Below are positions 18,479 to 28,589 of a stretch of DNA of 64,000 bases, one piece after another. Within the stretch, counting starts at the first letter, position 1; every line of letters begins with the position of its first letter. The translations under genes and the position numbers were made by a program. The DNA comes from Deltaproteobacteria bacterium RIFCSPHIGHO2_02_FULL_40_28. GTDB lineage: Bacteria; UBA10199; 2-12-FULL-40-28. The notes beneath the pieces were generated by a model. The model saw only the letters and a program-made list of their open reading frames with translations, made no database searches and was not told where the DNA came from. The DNA lies in contig MGRJ01000030.1 of the NCBI GenBank assembly GCA_001798135.1, forward strand, positions 18,864 through 82,863, in the 5' to 3' direction.

Positions 18479-19492
18479 TTAGGCAATCAACTTTTCTGCA
18501 ATCTGGATGGCATTCAAGGCAGCACCTTTTAAAATTTGATCACCACACACAAAAAGATTAATTCCATTTTTAAGTCCTAAATCTTTGCGAATACGCCCCA
18601 CAAAAATATCATCCTGGCTGGTTACAGCACGCGGCATAGGAAAAATATTGGCCTTTCGATCATCCACAACTTTTACTCCAGGCATTGCTTTTAATGCCTC
18701 GGTTACTTCTTCCACACTGAGTTCTTTTTCTAGCTCTAAATGAATGGCCTCAGAATGAGCCCTAACCACCGGCACTCGAACGGCTGTAGGTGAAATAAGC
18801 ATGTGATCATCATGTAGAATTTTTTTGGTTTCGTTGACTACCTTCATTTCTTCTTGAGAATACCCTTCTGCTCCAATAGCCGAATCATGAGAAAAAAGAT
18901 TAAAGGCAATGGCATGTTTGAAAACAGAAGGATTGATTTTTTTCCCTTCTAAATCGTCCTGTGTTTGGTTTTTTAATTCAGCAATGGCCTTGGCCCCTGC
19001 CCCGCTTACTGCCTGATAGGTTGCAATCACCATGCGTTTAATACGAGAAAGTTTATAAATGGGATAAATGGCCATTAAAGCAATAATGGTGGTGCAATTG
19101 GGATTGGCAATAATTCCCTGATGTTTGGCAATATCTTCCGGATTTACCTCAGGCACAACCAAAGGAACCTTGGGATCCATGCGGTAGGCACTTGAGTTAT
19201 CAATCACAACAGCACCAGCGGCTACCGCATGAGAAGCAAATTTTTTACTTTGATCCCCACCCGCAGAAAAAAGTGCAATATCGATACTCTCAAAAGAATT
19301 TTCTTTCAGTTCAGAAACAGGATAATTTTTTCCACGGAAATTCATTTTTTTTCCAACAGACCGACTGGAGGCCAAAAGACGCAATTCCCCAATGGGAAAA
19401 TTTCTTTTTTCCAAAACTTTTAAAAACTCCACACCAACAGCACCAGTTGCTCCTGCAATGGCAACATTATATTTTGATTTTTTGAGTAACAT
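18479..19492 (-). CDS. asd: Aspartate-semialdehyde dehydrogenase
   Basis: Makes aspartate semialdehyde for lysine, threonine and methionine. The 337-residue protein has the NADP loop GATGAVG (14-20), the catalytic Cys in NPNCTTI and the family segment SGAGAKAI. The start is set at 19490-19492 (MLLKKSKYNVA), because the open frame further upstream consists of palindromic repeat sequence (19505-19665) and would add 45 non-conserved residues. The ribosome site at this start is weak. It is the last gene of the leu run. Confidence 0.95.
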   Translation of the reverse strand: MLLKKSKYNVAIAGATGAVGVEFLKVLEKRNFPIGELRLLASSRSVGKKMNFRGKNYPVSELKENSFESIDIALFSAGGDQSKKFASHAVAAGAVVIDNSSAYRMDPKVPLVVPEVNPEDIAKHQGIIANPNCTTIIALMAIYPIYKLSRIKRMVIATYQAVSGAGAKAIAELKNQTQDDLEGKKINPSVFKHAIAFNLFSHDSAIGAEGYSQEEMKVVNETKKILHDDHMLISPTAVRVPVVRAHSEAIHLELEKELSVEEVTEALKAMPGVKVVDDRKANIFPMPRAVTSQDDIFVGRIRKDLGLKNGINLFVCGDQILKGAALNAIQIAEKLIA

Positions 19493-19504
19493 ACTTTTAA
19501 ACCG

Positions 19505-19665
19505 ACGTAGGGGCGGGGGCATCCCGCCCAACCAAACAGGGCGCGAAAACCGCGCCCCTGCACATAAATCCACATCACAATTAAATCCGTAGGGGCAGGC
19601 CCCTGTGCCTGCCCGTGATTTGGGCAACCACGGGGGGTTGCCCCTACGTAGGGGCGAGTTCCCGT
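19505..19665. repeat. Cluster of GTAGGGGC-type palindromic repeats between leuB and asd
   Basis: Several short inverted repeats with the motif GTAGGGGC and its complement GCCCCTAC, GC-rich in an AT-rich background. They were inserted into the leuB-asd gap and create a spurious in-frame extension of asd. Related copies occur at 35606-35670 and inside xerC/D (45986-46009). Confidence 0.85.
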
Positions 19666-19683
19666 GCCACCCATTTTTATCTT

Positions 19684-20760
19684 TTACAATTCTTTACAAA
19701 TCGCTTCTCCCATTTCTTTTGTTCCTACTTTTTGAAAACCTTGAGTATAAATATCAGCTGTGCGTAATCCCTTGTTTAATACATTTTCAACTGCCTTTTT
19801 AATCAAACCCGCTTCGTTTTTAAGTCCAAAAGAATAATCAAGCATCATGCCTACAGATAAAATGGTAGCAATGGGATTTGCTAAATTTTTTCCTGCAATA
19901 TCAGGTGCCGAACCATGGATGGGTTCATAAAGCCCCAAGGATTTTTCATTAAGTGAAGCCGAAGGAAGCATTCCAATAGAACCCGTTAACATGGCGGCCT
20001 CATCACTTAAAATATCCCCAAATAAATTGGTAGTTACCACAACATCAAATTGTTTTGGATTACGAATAAGCTGCATGGCACAATTATCAACATACATGTG
20101 AGAAAGGAGAACATCAGCATAATTTTTATGAACCTGGCTTACTACAAAGCGCCAAAGCTCGGTACATTCCAAAACATTGGCTTTATCTACAGAACAAAGT
20201 TTCTTTTTTCTTTTGCGTGCTAATTCAAAAGCCACCTTGGCAATCCGTTCAATTTCCTTGGTGGTATACACCATAGTGTTAGTGCCTCTTTTCTCTCCAT
20301 TGGGAAGTATTTCAACACCACGAGGTTTTCCAAAATAAACATCTCCCGTTAATTCACGTACCACCATCAAATCGATTCCCTCAATCACTTCACGCTTCAA
20401 AGTAGAAGCCTCTACCAATGGAGAAAAAACAACGGCTGGACGTAAATTAGCAAAGAGTCCCAATTCAGCACGCAACCCCAAAAGAGCCCTTTCTGGACGC
20501 ACAGAATAATCAAGCCCTTCCCATTTGGGTCCACCCACAGCACCTAAAAGAACAGCATCTGATTTTTTGGCCAGTTTTAAAGTGGCTTCGGGCAAGGGAT
20601 TACCCGTTGCATCACAGGCACATCCTCCCACAGGAGCTTCTTCCATCTCAAAACCCACCCCTGTTTTTTTGGAAATGGTTTTTAAAACCCGCACAGCCAT
20701 GCCCACCACTTCTGGCCCAATTCCATCTCCAGCTAAAACTGCAATTTTGTATGACGTCAT
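19684..20760 (-). CDS. leuB: 3-isopropylmalate dehydrogenase
   Basis: Third step of leucine synthesis: oxidative decarboxylation of 3-isopropylmalate with NAD. The 358-residue protein has [12 protein letters not shown] at the start, the substrate arginines in [21 protein letters not shown] and [18 protein letters not shown]. The ATG at 20758-20760 has GGAGAAGG upstream; a GTG five codons earlier abuts the previous stop and is less likely. leuC and leuD are not in the window. Confidence 0.96.
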   Translation of the reverse strand: MTSYKIAVLAGDGIGPEVVGMAVRVLKTISKKTGVGFEMEEAPVGGCACDATGNPLPEATLKLAKKSDAVLLGAVGGPKWEGLDYSVRPERALLGLRAELGLFANLRPAVVFSPLVEASTLKREVIEGIDLMVVRELTGDVYFGKPRGVEILPNGEKRGTNTMVYTTKEIERIAKVAFELARKRKKKLCSVDKANVLECTELWRFVVSQVHKNYADVLLSHMYVDNCAMQLIRNPKQFDVVVTTNLFGDILSDEAAMLTGSIGMLPSASLNEKSLGLYEPIHGSAPDIAGKNLANPIATILSVGMMLDYSFGLKNEAGLIKKAVENVLNKGLRTADIYTQGFQKVGTKEMGEAICKEL

Positions 20761-20775
20761 ATTTTCCTTCTCCAC

Positions 20776-21060
20776 TTATTTCTTCTTAAACAATTCCTCC
20801 AACTTCTTTTTTGCATCATCTACTGCTGTGCTTCCCATTGCACTTTTTTCTGATGGAGAAAAATAATCGCAAAAATTAGATTTTTCCTTCTCCAATACCC
20901 GATCTGCTTGGAGTTCGCGGCATTCATTATAAACTTTGGGATCATAAAAAATGCAGTTGAAACAACAATGCAAATCACGCCCACAATGAGGACAATCATC
21001 TCGTCTTCCAACACGATTGCCTCCCAGGGCAATCTCTTTGTGACAACTAAAACACTGCAT
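20776..21060 (-). CDS. Small zinc-ribbon protein between leuA and leuB
   Basis: A 94-residue cytoplasmic protein with four CxxC-type cysteine pairs or near-pairs (CFSC, CPHC, CCFNC, and single Cys in NEC and NFC), predicted to bind zinc. The phrase CCFNCIFYDP and the ending with a Lys-rich helix recall small conserved proteins in deltaproteobacterial amino-acid operons. It fits between leuA (stop just upstream of its start) and leuB. Function unknown; a chaperone or regulatory role is only a guess. Confidence 0.75.
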   Translation of the reverse strand: MQCFSCHKEIALGGNRVGRRDDCPHCGRDLHCCFNCIFYDPKVYNECRELQADRVLEKEKSNFCDYFSPSEKSAMGSTAVDDAKKKLEELFKKK

Positions 21061-22593
21061 TTAAATTCCCTGGGGTGACTTTCTGGAGGTGGCTTCTCCC
21101 ATGCGATTAATGGCCTGAAGAAAAGCCATGGCTGAAGCTACGATAATATCGGTATGGGCTCCACTCCCCCGTGTTGTTTTTTTATTATCCGAAATGGTGA
21201 CAAAAACTTCACCTTGCGCGTCTGTGCCTCCTGTAATGGCATTAACTCCATACCGCTCTAAGGTGCCCTCAAAATGAGTAAGATTTTTAATAGCCTTGTA
21301 AACGGCATCCACAGGGCCAGCTCCCATTTCTGTAGCGAACATTTCTTGACCATTTTTTTCCACCACAACACTTGCACTAGCTAGTTTTGTACTTTCACTC
21401 ACCACTTTCGAAGATTTAAAAATATATTTGTCCCTTGTTTTTTCTTCTTGGGTTTCCACTAATGAGAGAATATCTTCGTCGTAAACATTTTTTTTACGAT
21501 CTGCCAAATCTTTAAAAGCCTTGAAAGCTCGATCTAGCTCCACGTCATCTAAGGGCACACCCAACACATTTAAACGCTCACGAAAAGCATGACGACCTGA
21601 ATGCTTTCCCAAAATTAATTTATTACGCGGAATGCCAACAGATTCTGGAGTCATAATTTCATAAGTTTGCTGATATTTTAAAATCCCATCTTGATGAATA
21701 CCCGCTTCATGAGCAAAGGCATTATCTCCCACAATGGCCTTATTAGGTTGCACATGCATACCGGTAATATGAGTTAACAATTTAGATGCCGGATAAATTT
21801 GCTCTGTGCGAATGCTGGTGGTGTAAGGTATTTTATCTTTGCGTACATTAAGCGTCATCACAATTTCTTCCAAAGAAGCATTGCCTGCGCGCTCACCAAT
21901 GCCATTTACTGTACACTCTACTTGCCTGGCACCATTCTCAACAGCAACAAGAGAATTAGCCACAGCTAAACCCAAATCGTTATGGCAATGCACACTGATA
22001 ACAGCTTGATTGATATTGGGCACATTTTCCTTCAAGTACCGAATCAGGGCACCAAACTCTGATGGAATGGTGTAGCCCACCGTATCTGGCACATTGATGG
22101 TGGTAGCTCCGCTAGCAATGACGGTTTCAAAAACCTTGGCCAAATAAGCCCTATCACTTCGGGTTGCATCTTCAGCCGAAAATTCGACATCGGGAGTGTA
22201 GTGTTTGGCATGGGCCACTGCAAAGGCTGCCTCTTCTAATACCTGCTCCCTGGTTTTATTCAGCTTGTACTTTAAATGAATATCTGAGGTTGCAATAAAG
22301 GTATGAATACGTGGGCGTGCGGCATTTTTAACTGCTTCCCAGCAACGATCAATATCCATTTTATTGGCTCTCGAAAGACCAGCAACCACAGGGCCCTTCA
22401 CTTCTTTTGCAATGGTTTTTACTGCTTCAAAATCACCTTGAGAGGCAACAGGAAACCCCGCCTCAATAATATCTACATTCAGCTTAGAAAGTTCTATGGC
22501 CATGCGGAGCTTTTCATCCAGGTTCATACTACATCCTGGAGATTGTTCCCCATCACGCAGAGTTGTATCAAAAATTTTAATCACATGATTCAT
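21061..22593 (-). CDS. leuA: 2-isopropylmalate synthase
   Basis: First committed step of leucine synthesis, joining acetyl-CoA and 2-oxoisovalerate. The 510-residue protein has [17 protein letters not shown], the metal-binding [23 protein letters not shown], and a C-terminal LeuA allosteric domain (about 390-510) with [12 protein letters not shown] and [21 protein letters not shown]. Its ATG overlaps the pssA stop by four bases, so the phospholipid and leucine genes are translationally coupled. Confidence 0.97.
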   Translation of the reverse strand: MNHVIKIFDTTLRDGEQSPGCSMNLDEKLRMAIELSKLNVDIIEAGFPVASQGDFEAVKTIAKEVKGPVVAGLSRANKMDIDRCWEAVKNAARPRIHTFIATSDIHLKYKLNKTREQVLEEAAFAVAHAKHYTPDVEFSAEDATRSDRAYLAKVFETVIASGATTINVPDTVGYTIPSEFGALIRYLKENVPNINQAVISVHCHNDLGLAVANSLVAVENGARQVECTVNGIGERAGNASLEEIVMTLNVRKDKIPYTTSIRTEQIYPASKLLTHITGMHVQPNKAIVGDNAFAHEAGIHQDGILKYQQTYEIMTPESVGIPRNKLILGKHSGRHAFRERLNVLGVPLDDVELDRAFKAFKDLADRKKNVYDEDILSLVETQEEKTRDKYIFKSSKVVSESTKLASASVVVEKNGQEMFATEMGAGPVDAVYKAIKNLTHFEGTLERYGVNAITGGTDAQGEVFVTISDNKKTTRGSGAHTDIIVASAMAFLQAINRMGEATSRKSPQGI

Positions 22594-23426
22594 TGCAACA
22601 TTTCCTTTTGTTTTTCTTCTTCCTCCTCCTCATAGGGAGGTATTTCATCTGGCATCACCAATTCTTTAGGACCTGCCTGAAAAAAGTGCTTCATCACATC
22701 TGCAAAACTTTTAATTTTAGAGTGTGAACGAAAAATAGTTTCTAGCACTCCCGTCAGTACATACACCAACGAAATAACAAAAAGTACAATTTGTGGAGCC
22801 GAGGCCAAAACAAAAACTCCAACCACAACAAAAACAAGCACCAAAAAATGGGTTCTGGGTGAACGATCCAAACTCTTAAAACTCCGATAGGCAACATTGC
22901 TTACCATCAAGGGGGCTACAAAAAATACCATGGCTAAAACCAGGTAACTCTCGGTAGGGCCGCCTCCCAAAACATGACTGTAAAGTATCACATAAGTTAC
23001 CAAAAGAGAAGCAGCCCCAGGAACAGGAAGCCCTTGAAAATGCTTCTTCTCCACGTTTCCAGCCTGCACATTAAACCTGGCTAAACGGAGAGCTGAACAA
23101 GCAAAATAAAGAAAACAAGCGGCCCAACCAATGCGGCTAAAATAAAACAAGCCAAACTTGTACATCAAAATGGAAGTAGCTAAGCCAAAAGAAGATAAAT
23201 CAACAAGCGAATCATACTCTAAACCAAATTCACTCTGGGTTTTAGTTAACCTGGCTACTCGCCCATCTAAAAAATCACAAACTCCAGCAAATAAAATGGC
23301 CCAAGCTGCAGCAACAAAATCTTCGTTAATGGAACGAATAATGGAAAAAAAACCAAAAAAGAGATTTCCTGTTGTAAACAGGTTGGGGAGAATATAAATT
23401 CCACGTCTTAAACCTATTTTTTTCAT
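22590..23426 (-). CDS. pssA: CDP-diacylglycerol-serine O-phosphatidyltransferase
   Basis: Inner-membrane enzyme making phosphatidylserine. The 278-residue protein has the CDP-alcohol phosphotransferase signature DFLDGRVAR followed by G and two Asp (GLEYDSLVD), and several membrane helices. The ATG at 23424-23426 overlaps the psd stop as ATGA; the longer frame (22 more residues) lies inside psd and is rejected. The C-terminal end is Glu/Lys-rich. Confidence 0.95.
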   Translation of the reverse strand: MKKIGLRRGIYILPNLFTTGNLFFGFFSIIRSINEDFVAAAWAILFAGVCDFLDGRVARLTKTQSEFGLEYDSLVDLSSFGLATSILMYKFGLFYFSRIGWAACFLYFACSALRLARFNVQAGNVEKKHFQGLPVPGAASLLVTYVILYSHVLGGGPTESYLVLAMVFFVAPLMVSNVAYRSFKSLDRSPRTHFLVLVFVVVGVFVLASAPQIVLFVISLVYVLTGVLETIFRSHSKIKSFADVMKHFFQAGPKELVMPDEIPPYEEEEEEKQKEMLQ

Positions 23427-24067
23427 ACAGTTCCCGTCTTCTGAGCTAAAATTGTTTCCCCAGCTTTTACTTTCCCCCCCACTGTAACACACACTTGAAA
23501 ACTTTTTGGCAAATACACATCCATCCTCGAACCAAAACGAATCAACCCGTAAATTTGCCCTTTACCTAAAGTTTCACCTTCCTTGGCATAACAGATAATT
23601 CTTCTCGCTAACCATCCCGCAATTTGAACAAATCCAATTTGATCACCATGAGCTGTTCTTACAACCACAAGATTTTGTTCGTTTTGTATGGATGCATTTT
23701 CATCATAGGCTTTTAAAAAAAGGCCCTTTTTATAAACTACTTTTTCTACCATCCCCGCTACAGGAGAGCGATTCACATGTACATTAAGGGGAGACATAAA
23801 AATACTCACCCTCGTCGTATCATTTCCTTCTAACATTTCTCCTTCACGAACACTCAAAATGGTTCCATCTGCAGGAACCACAATAATTCCTTCTCCAGCA
23901 GGAATTTTTCTGGATGGATTTCTAAAAAAAGAAACAACAAAAACAAATAAAGCCGTTAGGGCTAACCCAAAAAAAATACTAAAACGAAAACCCGCCAAAG
24001 CCATTAAGAAAGCAATTCCAATAAAGGGATAGCCTTCTTTTGCAATTTTATCATCATTGGTGGTCAT
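23423..24067 (-). CDS. psd: Phosphatidylserine decarboxylase proenzyme
   Basis: Makes phosphatidylethanolamine. The 214-residue protein is of the short, soluble-like type with two N-terminal membrane segments, VNRSPVAGMV, and the self-cleavage site GS in RFGSRMDVYLP; the serine becomes the pyruvoyl group. It overlaps ilvH upstream and pssA downstream by four bases each. Confidence 0.95.
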   Translation of the reverse strand: MTTNDDKIAKEGYPFIGIAFLMALAGFRFSIFFGLALTALFVFVVSFFRNPSRKIPAGEGIIVVPADGTILSVREGEMLEGNDTTRVSIFMSPLNVHVNRSPVAGMVEKVVYKKGLFLKAYDENASIQNEQNLVVVRTAHGDQIGFVQIAGWLARRIICYAKEGETLGKGQIYGLIRFGSRMDVYLPKSFQVCVTVGGKVKAGETILAQKTGTV

Positions 24068-24546
24068 GTTTTTTTGCCTCTTTGCAATGCAATTTCTCCT
24101 GTTTGCACAAAATCTAAAATGCCATAAGGCTTAAAAAGATGAAGAGCTGATTTAATTCGATTTTCATCTCCGGTTACTTCGATCATGCAAGACTTGCTAT
24201 CAACATCTAAAATTTCTGCCCCTAATGCACCCACGGCTTTGATAATTTCGGGGCGGGTTTTTTGATTAAGAACCACCCGGATAATAGCTAAAATGCGATC
24301 CACAGGATTTTCCATCGTTACATCTTGTACTTTAATAACATTCACCAGTTTATTGAGTTGCTTGGTAATTTGTTCAATCACTGGATCTGATCCACTGGTT
24401 ACAAGAGTCATGCGTGATACTTTGGGATCAAGGGTTTCGGCCACCGTGAGACTTTGAATATTATACCCCCGTCCCGAAAAAAGCCCCGCTATTCTGGTTA
24501 AAACCCCAAACTCATTTTCTACAAGTGCTGTTAGTGTGTGTTTCAT
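24064..24546 (-). CDS. ilvH: Acetolactate synthase small (regulatory) subunit
   Basis: Regulatory subunit giving valine feedback control to acetolactate synthase. The 160-residue protein has an N-terminal ACT domain (LVENEFGVLTRIAGLFSGRG, YNIQSLTVAET) and the C-terminal ALS_ss domain (AEILDVDSKSCMIEVTG). The large subunit gene is not in the window. It heads the run ilvH-psd-pssA-leuA-(zinc ribbon)-leuB-asd; the 74-bp gap to tsaB contains a CTTATC...GATAGG partial inverted repeat. Confidence 0.96.
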   Translation of the reverse strand: MKHTLTALVENEFGVLTRIAGLFSGRGYNIQSLTVAETLDPKVSRMTLVTSGSDPVIEQITKQLNKLVNVIKVQDVTMENPVDRILAIIRVVLNQKTRPEIIKAVGALGAEILDVDSKSCMIEVTGDENRIKSALHLFKPYGILDFVQTGEIALQRGKKT

Positions 24547-24620
24547 AGTTTACCTCAATATTTTCATAGTCTTATCTTTAGGGATATAAGATAGGAGGGC
24601 TGCCAGTGTCAAGACCCTCA

Positions 24621-25223
24621 TTACTTACCAAAATCAGGGGGTTGGAGGTAATCGAGGGTGGCTTGAGTGGGAGACAAAGGCAAAATAGCTTCATTATAAT
24701 GAAGAAGGAGTTGAGAAGAAGCCTTGGGAAATAAATCAGGCTCTAATAAAAAAAATTCTTCTCCCAAGGCCTTGCATTTTTCTTCTAAAACCGCAGGTAC
24801 AAAGGTGGATTCGGGAAAAACACACTCCAATTGTTGGCCTTTTTTATTCCACGCACCCGCATAAAATTTTTCTCTCCCGGCTCTTAAAACAGAAACCACC
24901 AAACCATCTTTTTCACAACCCATGCATTTGGCTTTTAAACTCGAAACTGGATACAAAAAAAGACCGCTTGGGAGAGCCAATCCTAAACAAGTTGATAAAC
25001 CAACCCGCAAACTGGTGTAAGCACCAGGCCCACGAGAAAAAAATATTCCATTTAATTGAGGCAAATGAATGTGATGTTTTTGTAAAAGTTCTTGAATGGC
25101 AGGCAAAAGTTTTTCGGAATGAGTCATCTCCGATGGAGGTAAAATAATTTCATCCCACACTTTTTTTTCATCACCCAGTGCTATACTTAAAAACTTGGTA
25201 GAACTTTCAACAGCCAAAAACAT
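24621..25223 (-). CDS. tsaB: tRNA t6A synthesis protein TsaB
   Basis: Scaffold subunit for threonylcarbamoyladenosine formation on tRNAs reading ANN codons, partner of TsaD and TsaE. The 200-residue protein has the ASKHA start LAVESSTKFLSIALG and the family motif SRGPGAYTSLRVGLSTCLGLA. It is slightly short at the C terminus compared with other TsaB proteins. It starts next to the rseP stop codon. Confidence 0.93.
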   Translation of the reverse strand: MFLAVESSTKFLSIALGDEKKVWDEIILPPSEMTHSEKLLPAIQELLQKHHIHLPQLNGIFFSRGPGAYTSLRVGLSTCLGLALPSGLFLYPVSSLKAKCMGCEKDGLVVSVLRAGREKFYAGAWNKKGQQLECVFPESTFVPAVLEEKCKALGEEFFLLEPDLFPKASSQLLLHYNEAILPLSPTQATLDYLQPPDFGK

Positions 25224-26612
25224 TTAAAAAAGTCCCTTGGCTTTGGTAATCAAGTCTCCAATACCCCAAATACGATCAACATCATTGAAGGTAATTAAAA
25301 TCATAAGCCCCAATAAAAGAGCCATCCCCGTTTGCATAGCAACCATCTTAACCTTCAATGACAATGGTCTGCGGATAATACCTTCGATAGCCATAAACAA
25401 AACATGCCCCCCATCTAAAACAGGAATGGGAAGTAAATTTAAAATTCCCAACTGCAAACTCATAAAACAAAGAAAATATAAAAATTCTCCCAAACCAGAC
25501 TTGGCAGCCTGGCCAGAAGCCTGCGCAATTTGCAATGGCCCCCCAAGGGTTTTATAAGAAAGGTCGAAAGAAAAAAGTCTTTTAACAACATCGAGGGTTA
25601 AAAGACTTAAACGGTAAGTTTCTTGCAATCCATGGGTAATGGCCTTCCCTGGAGAAAATTTTTGCACCACATACAAATCAGGATTGGTAAAGCGTGTAAT
25701 CCCAATTAAATAAGCCTTAGCATCCTCATTGTAGGCAGGAGTAATGGTTACCCCCCCTTCCACTCCCTGTCTTAAATAACCAAGTGAAATGGGTTTTCCA
25801 TTGGAGGCTCGGATTTTATCTGTCATTTGAGTCCAGGTAGAAATTTTTTCATCATTAACAGCTGTAATAAAATCTCCAGATTTTAATCCTGAAGAGAAAG
25901 CAGGGCCATTGGCAACAATGTCACCTACAATGGGATCATTTCCCCAAAAATATTGAGGTTCAATTCCCAAATAACCCATTTTTTGTCTTGAATCAGGAGC
26001 ATCTGTAATGGTGGTGTGAATTTCTTTTTCTACCCCATCCCTTGTAACAACCATTTTAATTTCTTGATTTGGATGCAACATAATCCAATTGAGAACATCA
26101 CCCCACTTTTGAAAAGATTCTTCATTAATTGATTGGATGATATCTCCCTTTTCAAGATTAACAGCTTTGGCAGGAGAATTTTCCATCACACCAAGAATCA
26201 CAGGTGGTTTTTCTAAAATGGCTGGCACTTGACGCCCAATTAAAAAAACAAAAGGCATCACTACAAAAGCCAAAACAAGATTCATCACTGGGCCACCTAA
26301 AACCGTTGCTAAACGAAACCGAGCGGGCTTGCCTGTAAAAGAATCTGGGCTTGCTGCAATTGCTTTAGCCTTTTGTTCGTCACCTTCTGCTTCAGCTTCT
26401 GGGTCTTCGCCGTAAAGCTTTACATAACCTCCCAAGGGGAGCAAAGCCACGCGAAACTCGGTTTCCCTACCTTGAATTTTAAAAAGAGTAGGACCAAAAC
26501 CAATGGAAAATTTTTCAACTCTAATGCCCGACTTGCGTGCAATAATAAAATGTCCCCATTCGTGGACAATCACTAAAATTCCAAGGGCAATAATAAAAAA
26601 CACAAGCGTCAT
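25224..26612 (-). CDS. rseP: RIP metalloprotease RseP (site-2 protease)
   Basis: Inner-membrane zinc protease that cuts anti-sigma factors and remnant signal peptides. The 462-residue protein has HEWGH (residues 17-21) in the first membrane segment, two PDZ-like regions (about 130-300; LGVMENSPAKAVNLEKGDII, VGDIVANGPAFSSGLKSGD) and NLLPIPVLDGGH with the third metal ligand near residue 400. It follows dxr by 9 bp. Confidence 0.97.
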   Translation of the reverse strand: MTLVFFIIALGILVIVHEWGHFIIARKSGIRVEKFSIGFGPTLFKIQGRETEFRVALLPLGGYVKLYGEDPEAEAEGDEQKAKAIAASPDSFTGKPARFRLATVLGGPVMNLVLAFVVMPFVFLIGRQVPAILEKPPVILGVMENSPAKAVNLEKGDIIQSINEESFQKWGDVLNWIMLHPNQEIKMVVTRDGVEKEIHTTITDAPDSRQKMGYLGIEPQYFWGNDPIVGDIVANGPAFSSGLKSGDFITAVNDEKISTWTQMTDKIRASNGKPISLGYLRQGVEGGVTITPAYNEDAKAYLIGITRFTNPDLYVVQKFSPGKAITHGLQETYRLSLLTLDVVKRLFSFDLSYKTLGGPLQIAQASGQAAKSGLGEFLYFLCFMSLQLGILNLLPIPVLDGGHVLFMAIEGIIRRPLSLKVKMVAMQTGMALLLGLMILITFNDVDRIWGIGDLITKAKGLF

Positions 26613-26621
26613 AAATCCTCC

Positions 26622-27776
26622 TCAAATATTTTCCTGGGTTATTTTTCTAGCCCAGGCATCTGCTTTTAACACATCATCCAGCGAAGAAAGAACAAAGGAC
26701 TTGTGCTGGTCTAATGTTTTTTCAACAAGCAGTGGTATATCAACAAATTTGATTTTGTGGGATAAAAAAGCAGCAACAGCTACTTCATTGGCTGCATTTA
26801 AAACAGCAGGGTAGGTTTCTCCTCTTTCTGCAACACGATAAGCGATAGCCAGACTTTTAAATTTTTCAAAGTCAGGTTCAAAAAAATTGAGCTCGCGATA
26901 GTCTGTTAGCTTTAAAGGCTTGGCACCAGTGGTAATACGCTCGGGGTAAGCCAGGGCATAAGCAATGGGCACCCGCATATCGGGCACTCCAAGCTGAGCC
27001 AGCACAGAACCATCTTTATATTCCACCATAGAATGAATAATACTTTGGGGATGAACACAAATTTTAATTTTGGCAACAGGCACATCAAAAAGCCATCTCG
27101 CTTCCATGACCTCTAAGCCCTTATTCATCATGGTGGCAGAATCGATGGTAATTTTTGGTCCCATATCCCAATTGGGATGTTTTAAAGCTCTTTCTACTGT
27201 AATCGATGCAAATTCTTCTTGAGGCAATTTAAAAAAAGGGCCACCAGAAGCTGTTAAAATAAGATTTTTTACATCCTCTATTCTTTGGCCAGCAAGGCAT
27301 TGATAAAGAGCCGAATGTTCGCTATCCACGGGAATAATAAAACTTCCTGATTTTTTAGCTTCTTTTGTAACCAACTCTCCCGCAACTACCATGCTTTCTT
27401 TATTAGCTAGCCCAATCACCTTGCCTGCCTTGGCAGCAGCTAAGGTAGGAAGCAAGCCTGCCGCTCCCACAATAGCCGACATCACAAAATCAACGCTGGC
27501 ATGTGTTACTATTTGAGAAGCACCTTCTGGCCCATGTAAAACCTCAATATCCCCTTGAAACTGGGAAACTAATTTTTCAGCATCAACCTTTGTTGCCAAA
27601 GCCACCATGTGAGGTTTAAATTCTTTGATTTGCGTTATCAGTGCGTCAATTTTTGAACCAGCCACCAAACCAAAAATTTCAAAACGATCGGGATGACAAC
27701 GAACTAAATCTAAGGTTGATTGTCCAACAGAACCTGTGGAGCCCAAGATGACAATTTTTTTCTTTTTAACTACCAT
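26622..27776 (-). CDS. dxr: 1-deoxy-D-xylulose 5-phosphate reductoisomerase
   Basis: Second step of the MEP isoprenoid pathway. The 384-residue protein has the NADPH loop LGSTGSVGQSTL, LANKESMVVAGE, the metal and substrate loop PVDSEHSALYQCL and PNWDMGPKITIDSATMMNKG. Its start overlaps the cdsA end by seven bases. Together with uppS in the same operon it supplies undecaprenyl phosphate. Confidence 0.98.
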   Translation of the reverse strand: MVVKKKKIVILGSTGSVGQSTLDLVRCHPDRFEIFGLVAGSKIDALITQIKEFKPHMVALATKVDAEKLVSQFQGDIEVLHGPEGASQIVTHASVDFVMSAIVGAAGLLPTLAAAKAGKVIGLANKESMVVAGELVTKEAKKSGSFIIPVDSEHSALYQCLAGQRIEDVKNLILTASGGPFFKLPQEEFASITVERALKHPNWDMGPKITIDSATMMNKGLEVMEARWLFDVPVAKIKICVHPQSIIHSMVEYKDGSVLAQLGVPDMRVPIAYALAYPERITTGAKPLKLTDYRELNFFEPDFEKFKSLAIAYRVAERGETYPAVLNAANEVAVAAFLSHKIKFVDIPLLVEKTLDQHKSFVLSSLDDVLKADAWARKITQENI

Positions 27777-28576
27777 GGGTTAATAAGCCCTTTGAGAAAA
27801 ATAATTTTTGCAAACAAATAAACAAGGGGCCCAGTAAACAGCAAGGCATCCACTCGATCGAGAATTCCCCCATGACCAGGAATTAAACTTCCAGAATCTT
27901 TGATATCAAATCCCCGCTTTAAAAGTGATTCTGATAAATCTCCCAGAGTTCCAACACAAGTAATCATCACACACAAAAAAATGAGATAACTGAGAGGGAA
28001 AGTGTTCCAAAAATAAGACCTGACAACCAAGGCAAAAACAAATGAAAAAATAAATCCACCCAATACACCTTCAATTGTTTTTCCAGGAGATAAAATGGGA
28101 GCTAACTTATGCTTACCTATCCATTTACCAACCACATATCCTCCTGTATCTGCCCCAACAGTGGCAGCTACCATAATAAAAATCCAGAACTCCCAGTGAT
28201 AGAGTTGTCTTACCTGCATCCATACGGCAAATAAAATACTAATGTAGCTCAAACCAAAATAAAAAAGGCTCATATTGAAAATACGATCTTTAAGAGGTGT
28301 TTTTCCTTTAAGATGAAACAAAAGAATAACGATGAGAGTAAAAACAAGAATAAATAAACTTTCAGATTTAAAAAAAATAAAACCAATCGACATCACTAAT
28401 CCTAAAAAATGTCCCAAGAAAAAAAGAAAAAGAGGTTGTTTTGTCATTCGAAAATATTCATTTAACGCCAATTGTGCAAGACAAACAATCACCCAACCCA
28501 GCGGCATAAAAGCAACTTTGGGAAGAGCCCAAATTAAAAAAGAAGCAATGATTAAACCTGTTATCCAACGAATCAT
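27770..28576 (-). CDS. cdsA: Phosphatidate cytidylyltransferase
   Basis: Makes CDP-diacylglycerol, the substrate of PssA and PgsA. The 268-residue protein has about seven to eight membrane helices and the CdsA signature SLLKRGFDIKDSGSLIPGHG followed by GILDRVDALL. It sits 13 bp downstream of uppS. Confidence 0.96.
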   Translation of the reverse strand: MIRWITGLIIASFLIWALPKVAFMPLGWVIVCLAQLALNEYFRMTKQPLFLFFLGHFLGLVMSIGFIFFKSESLFILVFTLIVILLFHLKGKTPLKDRIFNMSLFYFGLSYISILFAVWMQVRQLYHWEFWIFIMVAATVGADTGGYVVGKWIGKHKLAPILSPGKTIEGVLGGFIFSFVFALVVRSYFWNTFPLSYLIFLCVMITCVGTLGDLSESLLKRGFDIKDSGSLIPGHGGILDRVDALLFTGPLVYLFAKIIFLKGLINPW

Positions 28577-28589
28577 AAAAACTCCTCAA

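Noticed and set aside
19493-19627. N-terminal extension of Asd
   Set aside because: Consists of palindromic repeat sequence; the Asd family starts near MLLKKSKYNVA.
21911-21931. TGCCTGGCACC within leuA as a further family B copy
   Set aside because: It encodes conserved LeuA residues (ENGARQVEC) and lacks the flanking parts of the repeat; chance match.
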